Source: Nocardioides sp.
Lineage (GTDB): Bacteria; Actinomycetota; Actinomycetes; Propionibacteriales; Nocardioidaceae
Direction: 5' to 3'
Length of the DNA: 64,000 nucleotides
NCBI RefSeq assembly: GCF_014360585.1
Contig: NZ_JACIXG010000001.1
Location: 1 to 64,000, forward strand
Shown: in pieces, positions 53,408 to 60,903 of the stretch
Position numbering within the stretch: the first letter of the stretch is position 1
Layout of the letters: each line of letters starts with the position of its first letter
Position numbers and translations under genes: made by a program
Notes under the pieces: generated by a model
The model's database searches: none
Seen by the model: the letters and a program-made list of their open reading frames with translations, nothing else
Told to the model about the DNA's origin: nothing

Positions 53408-54151
53408 ATGGACTTTCGCGCACGCCGAACTGGCTACACGCAGATTTCTGACGACGACCGCATGGTGCTCTCGCGTCAGCAGCTCGTGGGAGCCGATTTC
53501 TCAGGCCGACACCTGACGCAGTTCTCTGCTGAAGGGTCGAGGTTCGAGCAATGCCGTTTCGACAGGACGGTCATCGAGTCGGGGTCATTTGGCGCTGGTC
53601 GCAGCGTCTCGGAGTACGTCGGCTGCAGCTTCGACGGAGCAAGAATTCGAATGGGGCCGGGCGGCTATGCCCGGTTCATCGACTGCTCATTCGACAAGGC
53701 GAACATCGAGCACTGGGTCTGCTTCGCTGTCGAGTTGGTCGGCTGCACGTTCTCTGGCCGGCTGGACAAGGTGGTCTTCAACGGCACTCCTCGCCCCGAG
53801 GACGTCGATGTCACCGGCAGCCCAGTCAACCGATTTGAGGGCAATGACTTCGCGCGGGCCAAACTGGTCGATGTTGGGTTCAGGACCGGGATCGACCTGG
53901 CGAAGCAACGGCTCCCAACCGGTGATGAATACACCTTGCTAGAGGACGCCAAGACCGCTGTCCGCCGGGCCAGGATTGCGTTGAACGCTTGGGAGGACCC
54001 TGAGTCCAAGAAGCGTGCACGCGGCGTGCTGGCGGTCATGGAGCAGGACGCTTCCGCCGGCCAGAGCCAGTTGCTTATCCGGGTCGACGATTACCCGCGC
54101 CCGGCGCGCCCGGCAGTCCAGGCACTGCTCGACGCGGCCCAGGCGGGGTAG
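53408..54151 (+). CDS. Pentapeptide-repeat-like immunity protein
   Basis: The 247-residue protein starts one base after the RHS stop. Its middle shows degenerate pentapeptide repeats (LVGADFSGRHL, FEQCRFDRTVI, VGCSFDGARI, FIDCSFDKANI, VGCTFSGRLD) that would build a right-handed beta helix. A helical C-terminus follows. Position directly after an RHS toxin tip, and the known use of pentapeptide proteins as immunity factors in such loci, make an immunity role likely. Confidence 0.75.
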   Translation: MDFRARRTGYTQISDDDRMVLSRQQLVGADFSGRHLTQFSAEGSRFEQCRFDRTVIESGSFGAGRSVSEYVGCSFDGARIRMGPGGYARFIDCSFDKANIEHWVCFAVELVGCTFSGRLDKVVFNGTPRPEDVDVTGSPVNRFEGNDFARAKLVDVGFRTGIDLAKQRLPTGDEYTLLEDAKTAVRRARIALNAWEDPESKKRARGVLAVMEQDASAGQSQLLIRVDDYPRPARPAVQALLDAAQAG

Positions 54152-54163
54152 ACCTCAACTGGT

Positions 54164-54343
54164 GTGGCCAAGTCGGCGGTCTTGGTGGCGCAGGAGTACG
54201 CCTTCGATGGGTGCGTGGCTGTATTGAATAGACTCGAGCATGATCACCTGCACCCAGCAGGCGACCGGGCGCCGTTGGTGATTCGCCCCGGGATTCGTTC
54301 CTATCGGCTGGGTTCCCTCAGCAGCCTCATCCTGTTCCCATGA
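54164..54343 (+). CDS. Possible 59-residue ORF coupled to the Imm1 gene
   Basis: GTG 54164 opens a 59-codon frame (VAKSAVLVAQEYAFDGCVAV, ending SLSSLILFP) whose TGA overlaps the ATG of the next gene. No ribosome site or family was found. It may be a remnant of a second toxin tip displaced between immunity genes. Confidence 0.3.
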   Translation: MAKSAVLVAQEYAFDGCVAVLNRLEHDHLHPAGDRAPLVIRPGIRSYRLGSLSSLILFP

Positions 54344-54723
54344 GTGACGTTGTACTTGCCTGGGATGAGGGCGACGAGGAGAGCGAAAGCGTAGGGCCGT
54401 CAAGTGAAGAGGTCTCTGCGTGCGTACAAGCGTTGGACGGCGCGTCCCGGACGTTGGTGACCATCTATCGTGGCGAGGCTCATCTGGCGGTGGGTGGTGG
54501 AGCAAGCAGCGGCATGGTGGTCTACTGCACGTCTGACAACGAGGTGTTTTGGCAACTGGTCGGTGACCCTGGCGCACAAGGCGTTGTAGTCGTGACGGCA
54601 GGTGGCCAGGAGGGTGTGTACGAAGCTCGGTTTCGGGTGCGGGTCGCAGCGGCGACCGAGGCTGCGGTTGAGTTTTTGGCGACGGGGAACCGCAGTGAGC
54701 GCGTGACCTGGGAGCAGTCCTGA
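54340..54723 (+). CDS. Imm1-type immunity protein
   Basis: The 127-residue acidic protein has the features of the Imm1 family: short beta strands, RTLVTIYRGEAHLAVGGG, VYCTSDNEVFWQLVGDP and a C-terminal strand-helix with VEFLATGNRSERVTWEQ. Imm1 proteins neutralise deaminase and nuclease toxin tips in RHS and related systems. No matching toxin is encoded directly before it, so it is probably an orphan immunity gene kept from an earlier toxin tip. Confidence 0.65.
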   Translation: MSDVVLAWDEGDEESESVGPSSEEVSACVQALDGASRTLVTIYRGEAHLAVGGGASSGMVVYCTSDNEVFWQLVGDPGAQGVVVVTAGGQEGVYEARFRVRVAAATEAAVEFLATGNRSERVTWEQS

Positions 54724-55210
54724 TCCCTGTCAGATGAGGGCGTCAGGGCCTGATCATGACGCCGTCATCTGTGCGCGTGGCTCTGTGTGGGAGTTCGGGC
54801 TCGGGATGACCCGGATCCTCTGTCTCATCCATGATGACATGATAAGAGTCATTATCCTGTCATCGTGAGCGGGTTCGAGAAGGTCCCAGAGCCGATGGTG
54901 TAGGCGTTCGGGCCAGACTCCTGCTCGGTCGGGGCCGAAACATGCGAGTCGCGTACGGCCGAGCCTTGACTGACTCAGCCGGCGCAGCGAGTTCTGAGGG
55001 CGCTGCCCTGCGGCAAGCCGCGACCCGGCTGGTTTACCGCCACCATATTGAGCCCGCGAACTGCAATCGAGACGTCGAGCATCGCCCGCCGGGTCTCAGC
55101 ATTGCCCGGCTCCTACAGGCAAGCGCTCGCCGACGGCTTCCTCGGCTCGAGCATGTGAAGCAAGGGTCGACCGTGTTCAGGTCGGGCCAAGCAGTCCGAG
55201 CAGACAACGA
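54724..55210. other. Distal island end without an intact gene
   Basis: This 487-bp stretch up to the last partial tRNA copy holds a 32-bp palindrome with a truncated 12-codon ORF after it (54833-54903). Elsewhere only short, unconvincing ORFs occur. The GTG at 54865 (MSGFEKVPEPMV) could be the start of a deleted regulator or excisionase gene. Confidence 0.45.
54833..54864. promoter_or_regulatory. AT-rich palindromic operator next to a truncated ORF
   Basis: Arms GATGACATGATAA (54833-54845) and TTATCCTGTCATC (54852-54864) match at 12 of 13 bases. The GTG at 54865 follows immediately and stops after 12 codons. The palindrome resembles operators of antitoxin or XRE autoregulators whose gene has been lost. 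Confidence 0.5.
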
Positions 55211-55244
55211 AGGGTTGTTGGTTCGAGTCCGATCCGGGGAGCCA
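55211..55244 (+). repeat. Partial tRNA-Asn 3' copy (distal att-like site)
   Basis: Thirty-four bases match the tRNA 3' end with three changes in the T-stem/acceptor region (GATCC in place of AACTC). The following sequence is a diverged form of the terminator flank (CGCCGCGTGACCGGG and onward to CAGGCAGAG). It marks the outermost, oldest-looking end of the island. Confidence 0.8.
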
Positions 55245-55433
55245 GATCACGCCGCGTGACCGGGTTGAACAGGTCAGGCAGAGCGTTGTGCCTCCGCCCG
55301 GCCAGCCTCAGACGCGCCGAGACGTCTCCTCACGCCGTGACGGAGGAGCGAGCGCCTCGCGTCCTTCGTGACGATCTCGACCTTCGCGCTGCGGTTCGGC
55401 CGTGCGTTCCCGTGTCCGCACCGATCTGCGGCC

Positions 55434-55461
55434 GCCGACCCGTGCTCAGCACGGGGTCGGC
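55434..55461 (+). terminator. GC-rich hairpin
   Basis: GCCGACCCGTGCT pairs with AGCACGGGGTCGGC (one bulged G), followed by AGAAGTTTCTT. It lies between the island end and the AhpD-like operon. The interval 55245-55569 otherwise holds the operator pair at 55499 and no supported gene. Confidence 0.55.
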
Positions 55462-55498
55462 AGAAGTTTCTTGCGGAATCGGGAATGCTCGGCCATGT

Positions 55499-55527
55499 CT
55501 AACGATTAGAGTGTGCGTAACCATTAG
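55499..55527 (+). promoter_or_regulatory. CTAA-N3-TTAG operator pair
   Basis: CTAACGATTAG (55499-55509) and GTAACCATTAG (55517-55527) are two short dyads 18 bp apart, 43 bp before the AhpD-like gene. The spacing suits cooperative binding of a MarR- or TetR-type dimer. No such regulator gene is adjacent. Confidence 0.6.
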
Positions 55528-55569
55528 CCATGGCCTGAACATCTGGCCCCACCGAAAGGTAAGAACACG

Positions 55570-56112
55570 ATGAACCGACTGCCCCTGATCGACGCGACCT
55601 CCGCACAGCCCGCCGCCAAGGACCTGCTGGCCGGCGTACAGGCCGCTCTGGGTGTCACGCCCAACATGGCCAAGGCCCTGGCCAACAGCCCCTCCGCGCT
55701 CAAGGGCTGGGTCCAGCTCAACTCAGCCGTTGGCGAGGGCGTCCTGCCCGCATCGGTTCGTGAGCGGATCGCGATCCTGGTCGCCCAGGAGAACGGCTGC
55801 GACTACTGCCTCTCGGCCCACACCTACCTGGCGACGAACGTCGCGGGTGTGTCGGCGGACGAGGCCGGCGACGCGAGGGCGGGCAAGTCGGCTGAGCCGA
55901 CGGCGGCAGCCGCGCTGACGCTTGCCGCCGCGATCGTGAAGGACCGCGGAGACGTCGACGACTCGGAGCTCGCGGCCGCCCGTGCCGCCGGGCTGACGGA
56001 CGAGGAGATCGCAGAGGTGGTGGCCAACGTGGCCCTCAACTTCTTCACCAACATCTTCAACCGTCTCGCGCACACCGAGATCGACTTCCCGGCCGTACGC
56101 CACGCCGAGTAG
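55570..56112 (+). CDS. AhpD-like carboxymuconolactone decarboxylase family protein
   Basis: This 180-residue alkylhydroperoxidase-like protein has the redox pair C77 and C80 with H84 in QENGCDYCLSAHT and the helical AhpD fold around it (NSPSALKGWVQLNSAV, LTDEEIAEVVANVALNFFTN). It should reduce peroxides or act as a thiol oxidoreductase. It is first of a five-gene run with tight or overlapping spacing. Confidence 0.88.
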   Translation: MNRLPLIDATSAQPAAKDLLAGVQAALGVTPNMAKALANSPSALKGWVQLNSAVGEGVLPASVRERIAILVAQENGCDYCLSAHTYLATNVAGVSADEAGDARAGKSAEPTAAAALTLAAAIVKDRGDVDDSELAAARAAGLTDEEIAEVVANVALNFFTNIFNRLAHTEIDFPAVRHAE

Positions 56113-56180
56113 TAGTCCCTCAGCGCGCGGCCGTGGCCACTGGCCGCGGCCGCGCGCGTCCCCCGGAAGAAAGGAACGCC

Positions 56181-56411
56181 ATGAAGACTTCGATGACCAC
56201 GCCGGTTCCGCGTATGCAGCAGGCGCTGATGATCTGGCTGGGTGTGTTCCCGACGCTGGCCCTGCTCGACCTCGTGCTGGGCGGCGTGCTCGAGCCGCTC
56301 CCGTCTCTGGTGAAGACCCTGGTGCTGACCGGCATCACCGTCCCGATCGTCGTGTACCTGGTCCTGCCGCGGATCCAGCGGGCCCGGGCTGCCCTGGTGC
56401 GCCAGTCATGA
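56181..56411 (+). CDS. Small two-helix membrane protein
   Basis: This 76-residue protein has two hydrophobic helices (ALMIWLGVFPTLALLDLVLG and TLVLTGITVPIVVYLVLP) and a basic end. ATG 56181 has GAAAGGAA upstream. Such short proteins are often encoded beside AhpD-like or antibiotic monooxygenase-type genes in actinomycetes. The stop overlaps the next start (ATGA). Confidence 0.72.
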   Translation: MKTSMTTPVPRMQQALMIWLGVFPTLALLDLVLGGVLEPLPSLVKTLVLTGITVPIVVYLVLPRIQRARAALVRQS

Positions 56412-57046
56412 CCGGGCACTATGCGCAGGTGGCGTTCACGCCCCTCGTGACCAGTCATCAGGCCGCCCACGGGAGCGCCGAGGCCTATGCGCGGATGGCT
56501 GCCTTCGGGGACGGCCCCGATCGTCTCGGCGCCGACGAGGCGGACTTCATCCACTCCCGCGACAGCTTCTTCATCTCGTCGGTCAGCGAGACCGGCTGGC
56601 CCTATATCCAGCACCGCGGTGGTCCGCCCGGATTCCTCCGTGTGCTCGACGAACGGACCCTGGGGTTCGCGGACTTCCGCGGGAACCGGCAGTACATCAC
56701 TCGGGGCAACCTGGACCACGACGAGCGGGTCTCGCTCTTCCTCATCGACTACCGGCTCCGGGCCCGGATGAAGATCTTCGGGCGAGCGCGTGTCGTCGAG
56801 CCCGAGGACGATGCCGCGCTGGTCGCCTCGCTCGCCCCACCGGACTACCCGGCCAAGGTGGAACGGGCGATGCTGATCGAGGTCGAGGCGCTGGACTGGA
56901 ACTGTCGCCAGCACATCCCGGAGCTGGTTCCGCTGGACGTGGTGAGACGGACGATGGAGGAGCTCGCCGGAAAGATCACGCAGCTCGAGGCGGAGCTCGC
57001 CGAGGCCCGGACGAGCGGGGCAGCCAGCGTCCGGACGGCACCATGA
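56408..57046 (+). CDS. Pyridoxamine 5'-phosphate oxidase family flavoprotein
   Basis: The 212-residue protein has a split-barrel FMN-binding fold: SRDSFFISSVSETGWPYIQHRGGPPGFLRVLDE, FADFRGNRQYITRGNL and FLIDYRLRARMKIFGRARVV. The final ~40 residues are a charged helix (MEELAGKITQLEAELAEA). It is not the biosynthetic PdxH; an F420 or FMN reductase of unknown substrate is likely. It is coupled to both neighbours by overlapping start/stop codons. Confidence 0.85.
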   Translation: MTGHYAQVAFTPLVTSHQAAHGSAEAYARMAAFGDGPDRLGADEADFIHSRDSFFISSVSETGWPYIQHRGGPPGFLRVLDERTLGFADFRGNRQYITRGNLDHDERVSLFLIDYRLRARMKIFGRARVVEPEDDAALVASLAPPDYPAKVERAMLIEVEALDWNCRQHIPELVPLDVVRRTMEELAGKITQLEAELAEARTSGAASVRTAP

Positions 57047-57609
57047 TGAGGACGACCGAAAGCGGGACGTCGTTCCTGAAGGATGCCGCGAAGAGTCCTG
57101 ATGGTGCCGCTCCGCCCCCGCGCTGGGCGATCAGGGCGGCGCACGTCGCCTCGCTGACCACGCTGCCGTCGGGTCTGTGGCGAGTCGCTCTGGCGATCGG
57201 TCTACCGGTCGGCTACAGCGAGGCCTCGGCGCGAGAGCTCTTCGACGCTCCAGGGGCCGGATCGGCGTACCTGATCGGGCTGACCGTGCTGCTCGAGCTG
57301 CTCTCCCTGCTTTCGCTCGGTCTCGTACGTCCGTGGGGCGAGGTGGTGCCTCGGTGGGTGCCGCTGCTGGGTGGTCGGGGGATCCCGCCCCGCGCGGTCG
57401 TCATTTCGGCGGCCGCGGGCGCAGTTGCCCTCACCGCGTTGTGGGTCCCCTTCGCGGTGCTGTGGTGGTGGAGCGACGGCGACGGACACCTGACCGGGAC
57501 GGCACACACGCTGGTGGGACTGACCTACCTGCCATTGGCACTGTGGGGGCCCCTTCTGGGCGCACTCGCCTTCTCATATCACCGCCGCCACAAGAAAGGT
57601 CGACCATGA
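57043..57609 (+). CDS. Four-helix membrane protein of the AhpD-like operon
   Basis: The 188-residue protein has about four transmembrane segments (around residues 35-55, 73-95, 112-140 and 150-172) and a short basic C-terminus (YHRRHKKGRP). It begins with ATGATG overlapping the previous stop. No family is recognised; a role in membrane redox or in export connected to the co-expressed flavoprotein is conceivable. Confidence 0.68.
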   Translation: MMRTTESGTSFLKDAAKSPDGAAPPPRWAIRAAHVASLTTLPSGLWRVALAIGLPVGYSEASARELFDAPGAGSAYLIGLTVLLELLSLLSLGLVRPWGEVVPRWVPLLGGRGIPPRAVVISAAAGAVALTALWVPFAVLWWWSDGDGHLTGTAHTLVGLTYLPLALWGPLLGALAFSYHRRHKKGRP

Positions 57610-58424
57610 CCACAACCAGCTCTCCAACTCTGACGATGACCGGGCCGCGCGGCTTGGCCGCCTGGTCCGCGGCGGCGACAGGGGTGGCAGGACTCGTGCT
57701 GCTGGTGAGCGGCCAGTCCGCGTACGTCGATCGCATCGCGCCGATCTGGACTCCCGTGCTCGGCGCTGTGCTCGCCTTCGTCTGCGCGGCCACGGTCAGG
57801 CATCGACGCGCGGCCGCGGTGGCGGCCACGGTGTTCCTCCTGCCGTCTGCGATCGCGGGCATCTTCCATGTGATGCGAGCGCTGGGAGCGATCCCGCTTC
57901 CGGTCGACTGGTTGGCCCTCGTGGTCTCCATCGGTGCGGTGGTGACGCTCTGGGCGACGTGGCGGCTGTCCCATCCGCTGCAGGGCGACGACGGACTCCC
58001 GCTCGATACGCCGCGGTGGGTCGCGCTGGTCGGCGTTCTCGCCGCTCTGGCCTATCCGGCCATCAAGACGTCCTGGGTAGTGGGCTCCAGCTGGTTGGCG
58101 CCCCGAGGCGTCGGGCACGAGGTGGACGCGGCGTACGTCGTCCCGGTCGCCCTCGCGCTGCTGGGCTCTGCCGCGATGGTCGTCGCCCTGCGGTGGTGGG
58201 ACCGCCCTTCGCCCCGCTGGGCGCACCATGCCGCTGCGGCCGGCGGCCTGGCACTCATCGGGCTCGGGGTGAGTGGGGTCAACGCCACCTTCACCAACTC
58301 GCCTCCGGAGGGGCCGGCGCTGGGCGTCCTCGTCTATGGGGGCTGGGGTCTGTGGGGCCTGGCCACGCTGGCGGTGGCTGCCCGACTCTCGCCACGACGG
58401 GCGACGGTCACAGAATCTGCATGA
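57606..58424 (+). CDS. Seven- to eight-helix membrane protein of the AhpD-like operon
   Basis: The 272-residue protein has about seven hydrophobic helices from residue 20 to 265 with no catalytic signature. ATG 57606 overlaps the previous stop (ATGA), so the five genes 55570-58424 form one unit. The -35 element of the next stress-type promoter overlaps its stop codon. Confidence 0.7.
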   Translation: MTTTSSPTLTMTGPRGLAAWSAAATGVAGLVLLVSGQSAYVDRIAPIWTPVLGAVLAFVCAATVRHRRAAAVAATVFLLPSAIAGIFHVMRALGAIPLPVDWLALVVSIGAVVTLWATWRLSHPLQGDDGLPLDTPRWVALVGVLAALAYPAIKTSWVVGSSWLAPRGVGHEVDAAYVVPVALALLGSAAMVVALRWWDRPSPRWAHHAAAAGGLALIGLGVSGVNATFTNSPPEGPALGVLVYGGWGLWGLATLAVAARLSPRRATVTESA

Positions 58425-58443
58425 CCGAGGCCGGGCCGGGTAC
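58419..58443 (+). promoter_or_regulatory. Sigma-B-type stress promoter 1
   Basis: GCAT (58419-58422), 15 bases, GGGTAC (58438-58443), matching GNNT-N14-16-GGGTAC/T of Streptomyces sigma-B. The ATG follows nine bases later, so the transcript would have almost no leader. Confidence 0.65.
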
Positions 58444-58452
58444 CGCGAGCAC

Positions 58453-58698
58453 ATGACTGAGACGAACCAGGACGATGCCCGCGTACAGGCGCTTCGAGGT
58501 GTGATCGAGCGAGTCAACGCATGGCAGGAGACCGCGCCCGACGGAACGATCCGGGAGGAGCTCGACAAGGCGCTCCAGGAGGCCGGGGTGACCCTCACCG
58601 AGGAGCAGCAGGAGCGCGTGACGGAGCAGATCTCGCGTCAGGAGGAGGTGGACGTCGATCTGCTCGCCGCTCACAGCGGCGAAGGCGGTCCTGCCTGA
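58453..58698 (+). CDS. Small acidic helical protein
   Basis: The 81-residue protein (MTETNQDDARVQALRGVIERV and onward) is highly charged and predicted helical, with no membrane segment. It starts nine bases after a GGGTAC stress-type promoter. Function is unknown; membership in a stress regulon is inferred from the promoter and from neighbours DUF5709, hemerythrin and Dps. Confidence 0.65.
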   Translation: MTETNQDDARVQALRGVIERVNAWQETAPDGTIREELDKALQEAGVTLTEEQQERVTEQISRQEEVDVDLLAAHSGEGGPA

Positions 58699-58716
58699 AG
58701 TCACGCTGGTTTCGGA

Positions 58717-58741
58717 GCATCGCCGGGCCGGTCGGGGGTAC
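58717..58741 (+). promoter_or_regulatory. Sigma-B-type stress promoter 2
   Basis: GCAT (58717-58720), 15 bases, GGGTAC (58736-58741); the DUF5709 ATG starts ten bases later. Confidence 0.68.
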
Positions 58742-58751
58742 CGGTCGGACC

Positions 58752-59165
58752 ATGAGTGGAGACCAGCTTCAGCCAGAGGACACCCTCGACGACCGCGGCG
58801 TGGACGACGTCCTGGACGAGGGCTACTCCCCGCCCGAGCGGCCCCGGGGCGTCACCGCGAAAGGTGTCACGCCGCGAGAGGAGATCGAGGGCGAGACCAT
58901 CGATGAGCGCCTCGCTCAGGAGGAGCCTGAGGTCTGGGAGGACGCGGAGGCGGAAGCCGATGCCGACATCCTGGACGGCCCGGTGTCCGGAGAGGTGGGG
59001 GAGGCCCGTTCCGGTCGGCTCACCAGCCCCGACATGGGTATGGGCGAGGACGACGAGAGTCAGCTCATCGGCCACGACGAGGGGATCGACGGGGCCGGGG
59101 CGTCGGCTGAAGAGGCGGCCGTGCACGTCGTCGTGGATGAAGTCGTCGTTGAAGACGTCGACTGA
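58752..59165 (+). CDS. DUF5709 family protein
   Basis: The 137-residue, very acidic, low-complexity protein has the DUF5709 pattern: PEDTLDDRGVDDVLDEGYSPPERPRG, TPREEIEGETIDERLAQEEPE, then GRLTSPDMGMGEDDESQLIGHDEGIDGAGASAEEAAVHVV. Members are common in actinomycetes near stress genes, with no known activity. A stress-type promoter directly precedes the ATG. Confidence 0.85.
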   Translation: MSGDQLQPEDTLDDRGVDDVLDEGYSPPERPRGVTAKGVTPREEIEGETIDERLAQEEPEVWEDAEAEADADILDGPVSGEVGEARSGRLTSPDMGMGEDDESQLIGHDEGIDGAGASAEEAAVHVVVDEVVVEDVD

Positions 59166-59185
59166 GCATGCGCTTTCCGGGGTAC
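59160..59185 (+). promoter_or_regulatory. Sigma-B-type stress promoter 3
   Basis: GACT (59160-59163), 16 bases, GGGTAC (59180-59185). Unlike promoters 1, 2 and 4 it leaves a leader of about 37 bases with ribosome site GAGGAG before GTG 59229. Confidence 0.55.
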
Positions 59186-59228
59186 CGGTGCAGGGCTGGA
59201 TCCCTTTCAACCGCAGAGGAGAGCTGCC

Positions 59229-59783
59229 GTGTCCGAAGACGTGACCGACCTGATCATGCAGGACCATCGGGAGGTGGAGAGTCTGTTCGAGAAGCTTCAG
59301 CGCGAGCCGGAGGTACGTGCCGGGTTGACCCCGGTCCTGGTGACGCTGCTGGCCGCCCACAGTCGTGCCGAGGAGGCCGAGGTCTACCCGGCCGCCCGTG
59401 ACGAGGCGGGTGAGAAGGACGACGTCGCACACAGCCAGGAGGAGCACCTGCTGGCTGATCGTCTGCTCGGCGAGCTCTCCGAGTGCGATCCCTTTTCCGC
59501 GGCATACGAAAACAAGCTGTCCGAGGTCGTCGACGCGGTCACCCACCACGTCAAGGAGGAGGAGGAGACCGTGCTGCCGGGTCTTCGCGACCGACTCGAC
59601 GACACGCGTCGCGCCGAGCTGGGCAAGGCCTTCCTGAAGAGCCGGCAGGAGCACCTCGGCGAGATGCCTCAGGACATCACCCGCGACGAGATGCGCCGCC
59701 AAGCCGCCAACGCGGACATCCCGGTCGGCGACAAGGACAAGCAGGCCCTACGCGAGGAGCTGGACCAGCACGCCGACAGCTGA
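59229..59783 (+). CDS. Hemerythrin HHE-domain protein
   Basis: This 184-residue protein shows the diiron ligand pattern MQDHREVESLFEKL, LAAHSRAEEAEVYP, HSQEEHLLADRL and HHVKEEEETVLP. It would bind oxygen or NO or sense iron or oxygen. The C-terminal part adds a charged helix not needed for the bundle. GTG 59229 has a good ribosome site (GAGGAG). Confidence 0.9.
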   Translation: MSEDVTDLIMQDHREVESLFEKLQREPEVRAGLTPVLVTLLAAHSRAEEAEVYPAARDEAGEKDDVAHSQEEHLLADRLLGELSECDPFSAAYENKLSEVVDAVTHHVKEEEETVLPGLRDRLDDTRRAELGKAFLKSRQEHLGEMPQDITRDEMRRQAANADIPVGDKDKQALREELDQHADS

Positions 59784-59795
59784 GCGCTCCCAGGG

Positions 59796-60257
59796 TCAGC
59801 CGACCGGCGGCCCGACGACGAGCGCGACGGCCGTCAGCGCGGCGACGCTCGCCAGGCCCGCGGCCAGGCCGCGTACCGGGTTGTGGAGCAGCCAGGCCAG
59901 CGGACGCTCGAGCGGGCGGGTCGGCGACTCGTCGAGCAGTCGCCACGTCGGGGCGAGCAGGCCGCGGCGCGCCGCATGGCGCTCGAACCAGAGGGTGAGG
60001 AACGGTGGGATCGAGGACGCGAGACCAGCGATGAGTCGACCGGTCGACCATCGCTGGTCGATCGCGACCACGGTCGTGGTCACGCAGTAGGCGATGAACA
60101 CGATCCCGTGCAGCATGCCGAAGATGCTGACCCCCAGCTCGGTGGTCTCGGTGACGTACTTCAGGAACATGCCGCCGAGCAGTCCGGCCCAGGTCACCGC
60201 CTCGGCGGTGGCGACGATCCGATAGAAGCGTGACGGCGAGCTGAGGAGTGGGGACAC
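59796..60257 (-). CDS. DUF3817-like integral membrane protein
   Basis: The 153-residue protein has three or four membrane helices: RIVATAEAVTWAGLLGGMFLKY and SIFGMLHGIVFIAYCVTTTVVA are the DUF3817 signature. GTG 60257 is preceded by TAAACT and six bases, so it is likely leaderless. It is convergent with the hemerythrin gene and divergent from dps. Confidence 0.82.
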   Translation of the reverse strand: MSPLLSSPSRFYRIVATAEAVTWAGLLGGMFLKYVTETTELGVSIFGMLHGIVFIAYCVTTTVVAIDQRWSTGRLIAGLASSIPPFLTLWFERHAARRGLLAPTWRLLDESPTRPLERPLAWLLHNPVRGLAAGLASVAALTAVALVVGPPVG

Positions 60258-60286
60258 GGGGCAAGTTTATTCGCGCCCGTGTCCAG

Positions 60287-60311
60287 GCATTAATCGAGTC
60301 GCCAGGGGTAC
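60287..60311 (+). promoter_or_regulatory. Sigma-B-type stress promoter 4 (dps)
   Basis: GCAT (60287-60290), 15 bases, GGGTAC (60306-60311); the dps ATG is ten bases further on, again nearly leaderless. Confidence 0.7.
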
Positions 60312-60321
60312 CGATCTCGAC

Positions 60322-60876
60322 ATGACGAACGACAAGCTGCACTACACGATCCCTGGCCTCGACGAGGATGCTGCCCGGACGATCATCGGCCTGCTGCAGT
60401 CTCGCCTTCACGCCGCCAACGACCTCCAGCTCACCCTCAAGCATGTGCACTGGAACGTCGTGGGCCCGCACTTCATCGCCGTGCACCAGATGCTCGATCC
60501 CCAGGTTGAAGCGGTGCGCGGGATGGCCGACGCTCTCGCCGAGCGCATCGCGACCCTCGGGGGTGCCCCGCGAGGCACCCCGGGTGCGCTCGTCGAGGAG
60601 CGTACGTGGAACGACTACAGCATCGGCAGGGCCACCACTCAGGAGCATCTCGCCGCGCTCGACGTCACCTACCAGGGCGTGATCGTCTCCTACCGGGAGG
60701 CGATCAAGGCCCTCGAGGACCTCGACGTGGTGACCCAGGACGTCTTGATCGGCCAGGTCGAGCAGCTCGAGCTCTTCCACTGGTTTGTCCGCGCCCACCT
60801 GGAGGACCAGGGTGGCCAGCTGCAGACCAGCGGCGAGTCCACGGAGGCCGGCGCGGCACGCGCCGCCCACGACTGA
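60322..60876 (+). CDS. dps: Dps-family ferritin-like protein
   Basis: This 184-residue starvation/DNA-protection ferritin has the intersubunit ferroxidase site motif HVHWNVVGPHFIAVHQMLDP with the partner Asp/Glu, and a C-terminal flexible tail. It oxidises and stores iron using hydrogen peroxide in a dodecamer. It is controlled by the stress promoter at 60287-60311. Confidence 0.93.
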   Translation: MTNDKLHYTIPGLDEDAARTIIGLLQSRLHAANDLQLTLKHVHWNVVGPHFIAVHQMLDPQVEAVRGMADALAERIATLGGAPRGTPGALVEERTWNDYSIGRATTQEHLAALDVTYQGVIVSYREAIKALEDLDVVTQDVLIGQVEQLELFHWFVRAHLEDQGGQLQTSGESTEAGAARAAHD

Positions 60877-60903
60877 GGACGGAACCCGGGGCTCGACGGG
60901 GAG

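Larger units (their letters stand above)
32529..55244. mobile_element. Composite genomic island at tRNA-Asn
   Basis: Three further copies of the tRNA-Asn 3' end divide about 22.7 kb into segments A (to 42033), B (to 45219) and C (to 55244). Content is typical accessory DNA: restriction-modification-like genes, an AlbA-type protein, regulators, an RHS toxin with immunity genes, and several frameshifted genes; parts are visibly less GC-rich. No integrase or relaxase gene was recognised, so each element has lost its integrase or was moved by one encoded elsewhere. Boundaries are inferred from the repeats. Confidence 0.8.

Noticed and set aside
32562..55210. Tyrosine or serine integrase gene
   Set aside because: Looked for integrase catalytic motifs in every plausible frame of the island and found none; only fragments and unrelated genes.
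59166..59185. GCAT as -35 for the hemerythrin promoter
   Set aside because: The gap to GGGTAC is only 10 bases. GACT at 59160 with a 16-base gap fits the consensus better.
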